From assembly GCA_001179505.1 (NCBI GenBank), contig CDMY01000270.1:12974-62401 (forward strand): a stretch of DNA of 49,428 nt, in the 5' to 3' direction. The position numbers and the translations under genes were made by a program. The stretch's first letter is position 1. The number at the start of each line of letters is the position of its first letter. This DNA comes from Vitrella brassicaformis (Eukaryota > Sar > Vitrellaceae). Under the pieces are notes generated by a model. That model saw nothing but the letters and a program-made list of their open reading frames with translations. It had not been told where the DNA came from and ran no database searches. Shown here piece after piece: positions 33,901 to 43,157 of this stretch.

Positions 33901-36534
33901 CACTTGATGACCTTGGCAGACGCGTTCGCCCTGCACACACACACACACGTACGTCGGATGCACCTGTAGCGTAGCGAGGAGCAGCGTGTGTGGATCGTGT
34001 GGTCTGACCTGAGGTAGATCGAGAGTGCGAGTTTGCCGTCGAGCGGAGCGACGATGTCTCCGAGCTCTTCGGTGCACTCGAGCTTGTCTTCCCTCAACCA
34101 ACGCTCGATGAACTCGCGACGGTTCTGACCATCCCGCCACACAGAGACGTCCACACGTCCACCTGAGCCTCCATGTCCCTGTGCGCGTCTCCTCACTGAC
34201 CTGCGCGACGACCGGTCTGACGAGCTCGATCGACTCCATGGCGTTCAGCTTGCCCATCTAATCGACCACACGATGACAATGACACGCAGTCACATTAGCT
34301 ATCTATGCATCCCTTCACCCGCCCCACTGGTCAGCTCACCTCAAGCAGCGCTGAGAAGTACTGCAGGATGGGCGACGACTGGCCAGGCGGCGCCTGGACG
34401 CTCTTGAACTGCTGGATAATCTGGGGGGTGCGAAGGGCGCCGGATGCGCACTGGGCCGCCACCTTGGCCGCCTCCTTGTACTCGCCGCGGGCAAACGCCT
34501 GGTTGAACTGCTGCACGAACAACTCGTCGGCACCTGCAGGCACCAAAAGAACCAACAAGGGGGTTGAGGGAGAGGACACACACGCGGAGAAATGAGAGAC
34601 TGGTGCGTGCGCTGCGCTGGGCGTGGCGTCCGTGTGTGTTCATGGCCGACCCGGGCCGACCCGACCTACCTGGTATTTTGAATTTCTTGGCGAGCCCGAA
34701 GGCGATGTGTGTGGCGTTGGGCAGGTGCCTGAGGTTGGTCTGAATGTAGTTGACCAGCGTGTCGGCGTTGACCGTAGCTGTCAACACCTGCAGGTCAGTT
34801 ATGCGCACAAACGAGAAGGGCCAACACGTCACGTGCATCAGTCACAGCTGTGTGTGCCCTCTGGCGGTGGTGCGGTGTGTGCCGCTGCCTGCGTACGTCT
34901 CCTTTTCTGTTGACGACGAGCACGCCCCCATTCGTGGCGTTGTAGGCGGAAATGAAGATCGTGTCATTCGAGATGCGGTTCCTGCAGCCCACACAAACAC
35001 ACACACAACACGTCAACACGACGCGCACTCAGCTATGAGCAGGATCAGTCAGCTGTCTGTCTGTCTGTCTGTCTCGCTGGGCTGACCTGAAGAGCATGGC
35101 CCCCGAGTAGATGTCGAACATGAAGATGTAGCCGGCCTTAGTGATCAGGAACAACACACCGTACTTGTCGCTCATCTGCACAAGTCACACCACATCACAC
35201 CATGACGTCAGCTTCCCACCATGCTCGGTGAGCGAGTCGAGTCTTACGTGCATGGAAACGGCGAAGTCGTTTGGGGCCTCGGGGGGGTAGGTGACCTCCG
35301 ACGTGACTTTGAAAGGCGCGGCGTGGCCGTCCAATTTCTGCTTGTAGATGTCCATGATGTGCAGCCTCGTCTGCGTCTGACCCTCCTTGCGCTCCACAAA
35401 GGCGAATAGCTGACGGTCGGCCTGCCCATCCTCCAACTGTGGGACAAACCAATGATCCACTCATTCCACTCCTTCTTTCGCTTGTTCGCTCATTTGCTTG
35501 CCTTCATCATAGCGAAGTTGCCGGCATGTCCCTCGAGGACCTGCTGCTGCTTCTTCTCCACAGAATACAGCACCATGTGACCGTCGATCGTCTTGCCCTG
35601 GTCCTGAACACACACACACACACACGGCAATGCTGCTCACATGCAGCTGGGGTGGGCTGGCTGGCTGCCTTGTGGTGCGCTCTGTCTGGAGCGAGGGAGG
35701 GAGGGAGTGACCTGAGTGGAGATGCCCGTGAGCAGGCACCACTTCTGCTGTGAGTCGACGGCATAGTTGATGATCTGCGTGTTGGACTCGGCCAGCTTGC
35801 CGCTACGATCAAAGATCTTCGCCGGCGTAGAGTTGGCTGCACACACACCACACCATGGACACGCGCAAGTGATATGGATTGCCTTGCCATGGTCTGTCTG
35901 TCTGTGCCTGGCCTGTCTGTTATGTGTGTGTCGGTTTGACCTTCAAGTGTCCAGTGGTAGATGGATTTGTCGGATACGAGTGCGAGTGCCCTGTCGGTGA
36001 TCCACTTCCAGAAGACAATGCTCTCGCCGAACTGGTGCACCCCCAGCTTCTCCTTGGTGTCCAGGTTGAACACCTGGATGAAGTGACCCGCCTGGCCCTC
36101 AGTCTTACCTGCATGAAACACACACACATACACAGATGGAGAGCCCGCATGTGTCAGTGGACTGACTGTATGCCAGCCAACCAACCTTTGAGTGCGATGA
36201 TGTTGTCTTTGGGGTTCATGAGTGAGGCCTCGGCCTTCATGGGTTTGCGGTTGATGGAGTTGTTGGCGTGCATGTCGATGACCGCCACTTGGCTGCTGCC
36301 GTCCTGCGCCTGGTCCTTGACACAGATGAACCGGTCGCTCTCCATCGTCAGCAAACCGAACCGAAACCCATTCGGATTCACACCCATGTCCGCCAACTGA
36401 CCAACACAATACAACGCAACACAACACAATCACACACAAACTTTACCTGTGTGTCGGGCGCCGCCTGGTTAAATGTGTGTTTGTGTGGCGGTTACGTTCA
36501 TGACGGGCGTGAGTGTGACGGGCACCCCTGCCAT
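27916..36534 (-). CDS. CLTC: Clathrin heavy chain
   Basis: About 36 short exons on the minus strand encode roughly 1,700 residues. The start codon at 36534 opens [13 protein letters not shown], followed by the N-terminal beta-propeller with [29 protein letters not shown] and [14 protein letters not shown]. Alpha-zigzag CHCR repeats follow, e.g. [55 protein letters not shown] and [15 protein letters not shown]. The trimerisation region is present ([15 protein letters not shown]). The tail is Met/Gly/Pro-rich and ends TMPGGRPF with the stop at 27916. Clathrin forms triskelia coating endocytic and trans-Golgi vesicles. Exon density (mean coding exon about 140 nt) is the highest in the window. 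The introns are CA-rich on the plus strand, i.e. TG-rich in sense. Confidence 0.97.
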
Positions 36535-36992
36535 GGTGGATCTGCACACACACACACACCGCGGCACACACAACACAGATGCAGCAAAGCAACGAACGGC
36601 CTTGGCCAAAAGGGCAGCCGTCAGCGTCACTCGGTGCAGATCACTCAAGCGAGTCGCGACTGAGCGCACCTGGCTGTGTCTGTTTTCCAATGTGCCTGAT
36701 CTACCTCGGCTCTCGTGTGCTGCGCTCACCGGCACGTCAGGAAAACGCCCTGGTGGTCGCCTGTGTGGGAGAGTGTCTCCGCACAAGTTGTGCCTCACTC
36801 AAGGAGGCCGCTCAGAATCCAGCTCGCAATCGAACAAACCGATGCTTGCACCAGGCCACGATGCAGCACACAAGGGCTGAAGCGGTGCAAAGCCTGATGT
36901 CAACTGCGAGCTCCAGCTGCAGATCTGCCTCAAAGCTCGCAATTTGAAACAAGGGCCCAGGCAGGAAGCGAGGCGGCTGTGGCAGCGAGAGG
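36535..36992. promoter_or_regulatory. Divergent promoter region with three AGCTCGCA(A/G) boxes
   Basis: The 458-bp interval between the clathrin and PsbP-like start codons has AGCTCGCAA at 36821-36829 and 36934-36942 facing PsbP, and its complement CTGCGAGCT at 36904-36912 facing clathrin. This is the richest cluster of the recurrent box in the window. Confidence 0.55.
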
Positions 36993-38461
36993 ATGAGCAG
37001 GCAAGCGACAGACTGCTGGGCTGTTCGTTTATGGCAGATCTTGCGAGTGGCACTGATGAGCCTTCTGGGCGGGCACTTGTGGACGCCTGATGCGTTGGCG
37101 AGGGCGACAGCGAGGACTACTGCTGCCTTCGTTAATAAGCCTTTCTCACACCCTGGCTCTTCACGGCAGCCACCAAGATGGAGAACACGGAGGAAGCTCA
37201 GTGGGCTGAGGCTGCAGCAGGAGGGCTGCGATGCAGGTGTTGCTGCTCTGAGCCGGCGGAGGCTTCACGACATGCGGCTGCTCGCATCGCTGTCGACCTT
37301 ATGTGTTGGTTCGAGGGCCTTGGCTGAACCTGGTGGCGATGGATGGGAGGAGGTTGAGTCGTCGAGGACGCGCTTCAGGTTCCGCGTGCCGCCCGGCTTC
37401 AAACCAGCATCAAAGCTGCTCAAGGTAGGGAGGGAGGGAAACGAAGGAAGGAGCAACCTTGGGCGGGCATTGGCCATCCTCGTCGATTGATTTGACTGTG
37501 TGCAGACTCATGAAGGTAACACACCGATGATTAAGTGCAGGAGGGGATGAGAGGGGGCTGTCAGCTGAGCCTGCCATGCGGCACTGCGCGGTTGTCCTTG
37601 GCTGCGCTATATGGTTGCTTCAGAGGAGATCAACTACAAGAGCCCTGAGATCAAGGGCTACACCGTGGGAGTCGCGGTGAGTGAAGTGAGCACACGATGA
37701 TCACCTGTGTTTGCCATCCGTCGCCCTTGCTTTCTGTTGCTGCAGGTGGATCCCGTCAAGATTGACAGCCTTGCTGCCTTCGGCACTCCTGACTTCGTTG
37801 GCCAACGGATCGTTGACGTACGTCAAATACGCTTCGCATAACAGGGGGCGCAAGCTTGATGAAGCCATCTGCAGATGTCTGTCTGCTTGCACTGCTCTGT
37901 AGGTGGAGAAGAAGAAAGATGGTGTGATCGACGTCCAGCTGCTGAAGGCGGAAAGGTACACGAATGGACGGACACCCATGTGACCACACAGCAGAGGGGT
38001 GACCTATATGTCAGTGTGCTGTGGTGTGCTGTGCTGTGCTGTGTGTTGTCGGGATGCAGTCTTGAGAGTGGTGGTCAGGTGTTCTACGAGGTTGAGTATA
38101 CGAGCGACACAACCCGGGGGTTCAACCACTTCATCACACGAGTCATCGTCGTCAACCAGTCAGACACACACATACGCACGCACCATTCCATTCGATGGCA
38201 AAGGAACACATGACGAGTCTGTCTGGTGTGTGTGTGTGTGTGTGTGTGTGTCATGCAGGCGGCTGTTTGCCTTCACTGCACAGTCCAAACAGAAGGACTT
38301 CGACAAAGTGAGTGTGCCGTGCCAGCAACCGATCTCATTGGCCCGCCAATCCTGTCCATCTGTCTGTCTGTGCGTGTTGTGTGCGTGATTGTCAGGTTCG
38401 CGATCAGATGAAGGCCATCGTGTCGACCTTTGTGGTGCCACCGGCACAGGAGATCTCCTAG
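36993..38461 (+). CDS. PsbP-domain thylakoid lumen protein
   Basis: Eight exons (36993-37424, 37506-37515, 37624-37676, 37746-37817, 37903-37955, 38060-38158, 38259-38307, 38396-38461) give 277 residues. The N-terminus has a hydrophobic stretch (LWQILRVALMSLLGG) that could be a secretory signal for a complex plastid, a basic Ser/Arg region resembling a transit peptide, and then SRRRLHDMRLLASLST ending ALA-E, like a twin-arginine thylakoid signal with cleavage near residue 113. The mature part is a PsbP fold: FRFRVPPGFKPASKLLK, EIKGYTVGVAVDPVKI, FGTPDFVG, FYEVEYTSD and RLFAFTAQSK. PsbP proteins serve photosystem II water oxidation; relatives (PPL, PPD) assist photosystem assembly, and this looks like a PPD/PPL type rather than PsbP itself. 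Exon 2 is only 10 nt. Confidence 0.85.
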
Positions 38462-39008
38462 CTGCCTGCCTGGCTAGATGACGAGGGTGGAATGGCTGCT
38501 GCCTGCTTGGCCAGTGAATGGGCGAGACGCTCAGTTGGCCGCTTCGCCAGCCGCGATGTCAGTGAGCATGGAGGCAGGTACCTACCCCTTTGCCTCACTG
38601 AAGCTGAGCCTGGTGAAGCTCTCTTGAGTGTCTGACTGTCTGTCTGTCTGCCTGTCTGACTGTCTGTCTGTCTGCCTGTCTGACTGTCTGTCTGCCTGTC
38701 TGACTGTCTGTCTGTCTGCCTGTCTGACTGTCTGTCTGTCTGCCTGTCTGCTGAGTGACTTGTGGACCTGTCTATGTGTGTTGTGGATAATACTGTGCCA
38801 TCCAGGCGCGTGTCCATTTCCGTTGGCTTCCCATGCGATGACGAAATTGACGCTGGGGGGGAGAGGGGGGATGAAGTCCATTCACTCACTCTTTCACCGC
38901 AGGGAGCCCTCATAAGCAGACAGACAGGGAATTGCGCTAGCTGCCACCCGCCCCGCCCACCACCCGACAAATGCAGGCACAGTATTCCATGCATAGCACT
39001 CTCTGTCC
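38462..39008. repeat. Convergent spacer with 24-bp tandem repeat
   Basis: This spacer lies between the PsbP stop and the CIMIP2-like stop. At about 38631-38751 there are five tandem copies of a 24-nt unit made of six TCTG-type tetramers (consensus TGACTGTCTGTCTGTCTGCC plus TGTC), one copy being 4 nt shorter. The rest shows no gene. Confidence 0.8.
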
Positions 39009-40687
39009 TCAAGCCATCGCCACCCGCGCGTTTTTCCGCGCGAGCACCGAAGAGGCGTAGGTGAACTTATCGCCGACTGTTGCGGGCCCCACCTTGCTGA
39101 GCATCTCGTCCATTTCCTTCTTCCTCTGAGACTCATAGTAGAATGGGGGCATATACTTGGCCTGGTCCCGCCACCGACGCGTTCTGACGTGCTCGAAGTA
39201 GGCGCGAGAGGTCATGTGGGTGTAGGTGGACCCGTGGACATTCTCAGCATATCGGGCGGGGATGAAGCCCGTGTAGCCCGGAATTGGCTTCGTCATGTGG
39301 TCGCGGAGCTGCATGCGAACCTTCTTCTCGCCACTCGTTGTCGGGGGGCGCACTGCAGTGGACACACAACAGCGTGCCTCCGTGTTGATGAGCACAATCA
39401 GCTGGCTTACCGTCCAGACTTTCCCGCATCCAGCCGTCGTCACACTGATCTGAGGGACAGGGAAACCGAAACCGAGACACCTCGTGCACGACGTAGACAT
39501 CAATCGTGTCTCCGTGTCTCTGTCTCTCCTCGTACCAAATGCAAAAGGTCGGTGTGTGCGGCGCGGCACCGCAGTCCTTGGCCTGTAGCGGAAGTCGGCT
39601 GCCTGCTCGTTGGCCTTCTTGTACCGAACACCTGCAGGTCGATCGATCGACACGCATACATACATACCGGTAGGTGACCAAGAAGTGCATTGCTGCTCTG
39701 TCGCTGACTGACCGCAGATGGGTTCGCTCTCTTTGCCGGGCACATGACCAGTGAAGCCTGCATGGATTGGATTGGATTACATTACACACACGGACAGGGA
39801 GACCTCACGCCACTGGCTGCCTGCCCGAAGGAAAGATTCATGTGTGGATGCGCTGTGGTTGGTTACCAGGTATTGTTGGCACGGTGTAGTTCTGTTTCAC
39901 CCAAGTGCGGGTGCCCATCGTGTGAACACTCGCATACGGATCCACGGGGTCCTTCCGCAGCACTGTCACACGCAGGCAGACAGGCAGCAGGCAATGCGCG
40001 GCATTACCTACCATCCATCCCTCCATGCATCCCATCCTTTCTTGGTATGTACCTCCTGTCTGCGTGCGCAGATTCTGGTGATACTCCGCCCCGGTCAACG
40101 GCGGGTGCCACACGAGAGGCCGCTGCCAACCACTCAAAGGGAGAGACGCCGACTTGTCAGCAACTGCAACAACAGCAGCCCCAGTCCCCTGCGGGACGCC
40201 CCCCTTGTCGTCCTTCGCCTGACGGGCCGAGACACCGCCAGCGGCTTCAGCCACTGCATCGACCTTCTGATACCGCATGTTTGCGATAGCGTCCGTTGTC
40301 TGAGGCCGCATGTCTGCAGTGTGGTGGAACTTCATGTAGTCATTCCGAGGGATGCTGTAGTCGCATGGAGGCTTGACGTACACCGAGTTCGCAAGGAGCG
40401 CCTGCTGGCGCGTGTGGGGGTCCCTTGAAACGAGGCCGGCGTTCGTCTTTGGTCCATGATAGTATCGGGAGGGCAGCCCTCTGGAGGTCCGGTAGGCCTC
40501 AGCATAGCGTTCACCAGCAAACGACCGGGGAAAGGGAAGCGCTGCAGCAACGCATCATGATGTCAATGAGGTGTTGGGCGTTGTGTGCCTCTCTCCCTCC
40601 CTCCCTCCCTCCCTCCTTTCCGCTGTTGTTACCTGCTGTTGGTTTCGGTGGGTGCGGGGCCACGGAAGGGCCCTCCTCTTGAGCCAT
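39009..40687 (-). CDS. CIMIP2/FAM166-like ciliary microtubule inner protein
   Basis: Seven exons (40687-40633, 40541-40053, 39962-39867, 39757-39713, 39631-39570, 39444-39411, 39352-39009) join in frame to 374 residues. Two copies of the family motif G-[YF]-T-G-x-[IV]-P are present: PGFTGHVPGKE and PIPGYTGFIPARYAENVHG, the second followed by STYTHMTS, as in the UPF0605/DUF2475 proteins (FAM166, CIMIP2) that line flagellar doublet microtubules. Further Tyr/Pro/His-rich segments (YHGPKTNAG, KFHHTADMRPQTT) are typical of axonemal inner proteins. This implies a flagellated stage. The sequence is low in hydrophobic helices and has no signal peptide. Family membership rests on motif pattern only. 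Confidence 0.65.
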
Positions 40688-41238
40688 TGCAGCGGCGCGG
40701 TCGTTTGCAGGGTGGGGGCAACGAGCGGGCTGCGAGCTGAATGCCGTCTCAACTTGAAGAGGCTTTCCTCCTTCTTGCTCGGAATGCTGTACTCCACTTG
40801 CTGTGCCAGTGGTACCTGTGCACGTGCCCCATGCGAGCGGTGCTTGTTGTTTGCCGTGGAGGAGGAGCATCGAATCACAAGGCATCGTGTGAGGGGCTTG
40901 TGGAATCTGTCACACTTCCAGCCTTGACTGACGAGGCCTGGGTGGGGCCAAGCAGCCGATGATAAGTGAGACATGATAAATGGATGGATGGGCTGGCTGG
41001 CCACGATGCGAGAAGCTGAAATGGAGTCTCGTCAATTCTGCATCCCTTCGCTTGCTTGATACGAACTGAGGCTTAGACGAACTTCGTCGCCCGTTTCATG
41101 CATCTCCTTAACACACGTCTCGTCAATTGTCATTCCAGCAAGTCGTTAGTGTCTATGGAGAAAGTATGTACCCTCATGACTAACGAATGTCCAAACAGTC
41201 CCTTACTGCTGACAATCATAGACACACACGCCCATCGC
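40688..41238. promoter_or_regulatory. Upstream region of the CIMIP2-like gene with AGCTCGCAG box
   Basis: The 551-bp interval lies between the CIMIP2-like start codon and the stop of the next minus-strand gene. CTGCGAGCT at 40730-40738 is the complement of AGCTCGCAG and faces the CIMIP2-like ATG, 43 bp away. The remainder holds no recognised gene; a 73-codon plus-strand frame beginning at 40741 is not convincing. Confidence 0.45.
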
Positions 41239-42966
41239 TTACACAAAAGCCAGCTCTGCTCTCAGCGAGAAGTGTGATGGACACTCAACATTCGGCGCCC
41301 CGACGTATTGCCAAATCGAAGAGGCTGCCACAGAGACATCAACACGTTCGTTGCACCAGGTGCGATACACCCCCATGATGTCACTTCGTTGACCTGGGGG
41401 CATGCCCAAACAGCTGATCGGCCGCAGCAAGTCAGACACCCAAATGTAGTCTAGACAGTCGGCGAAGGACGGCCCCTGAAGCGATACGCACACATGCACA
41501 CACACACACACACAGGGAGGGAGTCTCACGCCATCCATGCAATGCATGTTCCCTGCCGTACCACGTGGTTGGTAAAGGTCGGCTCTCTGCCCATGATGTG
41601 TGCGTAGACCGACGTGAGGCCAATGCTGTGCGACGGCTGCATCTTGTCGGCCACCTCCTCACCGCCCATCTTGGCCTTGCGGATCAGCAAGTCGAACAGA
41701 GGCGTTCTCTTCAGCACATGGGTACTGTCGCCCTGCAAGTCGATCTTGCCCCGGGACAGGATCGAATACCTGAACACACAAAATACAAACGACATTGCGA
41801 GAGACAGGCGGCCGGCCATCTCGTCTCGTGTGCGTACCCTAGGTTGGTCCGCGACCCTATGTGCGGCACTATGGCGAAGTGACCCACGAAGCAGACGGGC
41901 GTCTCCTTCTGCAGATCGGCCCCCCACTGTGCCCCCAACTCGGCAATCGCCTCAATCATCTCGGAGATCTGGAGACACTGCCTGTCGGGCCGCAGCCAGA
42001 AATAGTGAATGTGCACGTTGGCGAACAGCAGCAACCGCCCTGACGTCCGGCACCTGAGCAGCAGCACCTGCCCGACGTTACCTCCTGGCAGTGCGAGGCC
42101 GTCAATATCCGCCTCGGTAACACGACTGCCGGCCATCCCCCTCACCGCTTTCTTGACCCGCTCGTCTAGCTTCACCGTGGTCTTGTGCTCAACGGTGAAG
42201 CGGTCTGATCTCACAGCCGTCAGCAGGCCCTCCGGGAACTGCGCGCCCTTGCCAAGCGTCTTGGAATCGAAGAACAGCTCGCCGTATCCCTGCACACACA
42301 CACACACACACACAAACACACAGCAATGAACGTCGAGTGGGCGGTGCGGCGGCTTCAGTTACTATCTCATTGAGTTCAGACCGGAGGTGCTGGTCTAACA
42401 CCTCTCGTTGAGTCTCTTGGAAGCCGACCACATCTGCCCCAAGCGACTTGACCTCTATTTGCACAGGCAACAATGCCAGCCATCCCGCAGACAACCACAA
42501 GAAGGTCCATTCCCTCATCCATCCATTCGCTCGTTCTGCCCACGTGCAGTACTTACCTGCCACCACTCGCTCGAATCTCCTCTCTGGGCTTATCGCTTTC
42601 CTCGAACAATACGGAAAGTCCACACACTTGACGTAGCACGGAGCCAGGATGCTGACCAGGCCACACACGCATGCATATGATTCTCGTGTGTGTGTGCTTC
42701 CCTTCCCTCCCCGACTTGTATGAGGCGCACACAAACGTGCACGTGGGGTTGTCTTTCTCTGCCGCAGCAGGTGCATCTCGGGAACTGATGGTTGTTCTGC
42801 AGTTGAGATGGGAAGTGAGGCCGTCTCTGGCATCGCCGAAGGCATCGCGCCGGCAGCAAGCGCGGATCACCAACTTAATCAGCGGCTGAAGGACGGTCAA
42901 CAGCAGGGTGAGCAACAAGCCCCAAATGTGCAGCAACAAGCCCAAGAATGCATCCAGAGCATTCAT
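41239..42966 (-). CDS. Membrane-anchored CCR4/Angel-type EEP protein with lost catalytic residues
   Basis: Six exons (42966-42716, 42651-42557, 42454-42363, 42289-41838, 41769-41562, 41475-41239) give 444 residues. A hydrophobic N-terminal segment (LLLHIWGLLLTLLLTVLQPL) is a likely membrane anchor. The remainder is an endonuclease/exonuclease/phosphatase domain of CCR4-Nocturnin-Angel type: SYNILAPCYVKCVDFPYC, GADVVGFQE (metal ligand Glu129), ANVHIH (Asn237, His239), SRGKIDLQG, FTN and LDYIWVSD. Two catalytic blocks are altered: the usual GDFN is GHFA (residues 282-285), and the usual PSDH near the C-terminus is PSH, lacking the Asp. By family knowledge both Asp residues are needed for phosphodiester cleavage, so this is probably a pseudoenzyme. 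It is head-to-head with the golgin-like gene. Confidence 0.8.
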
Positions 42967-43157
42967 TGTAAGGGCTTCAATCAAACAACACGCCGACTCA
43001 CGGTCGCGGGATCCCGAAGAGGGGGAGAGAGGGGAGAGAATTTCTGCCACCCGCGAGGAATTGCTTGCGAGCTTGGAAGGAAGCGTCGTTGACGTCCACT
43101 GCTGGCGCATCCCCAAAGAGCCAACGTAAAGAAGGAAGTCCACCATCTTGAAGATCA
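42967..43157. promoter_or_regulatory. Divergent promoter region with AGCTCGCAA box
   Basis: This 191-bp interval lies between the EEP-gene ATG (minus) and the golgin-like ATG (plus). TTGCGAGCT at 43065-43073 is the complement of AGCTCGCAA and faces the EEP gene, about 98 bp from its start. The interval is open on the minus strand as an N-terminal extension of the EEP frame, but a non-coding reading is preferred. Confidence 0.5.

Noticed and set aside
38631-38751. Regularly spaced repeats that might suggest a CRISPR array
   Set aside because: The unit is a continuous 24-bp tandem repeat of TCTG-like tetramers without unique spacers, in a eukaryotic intergenic region.
40741-40962. 73-codon plus-strand frame just beyond the AGCTCGCAG box
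   Set aside because: Short, no recognised motif, no supporting splice pattern. It could be a divergent partner of the CIMIP2-like gene but cannot be supported.
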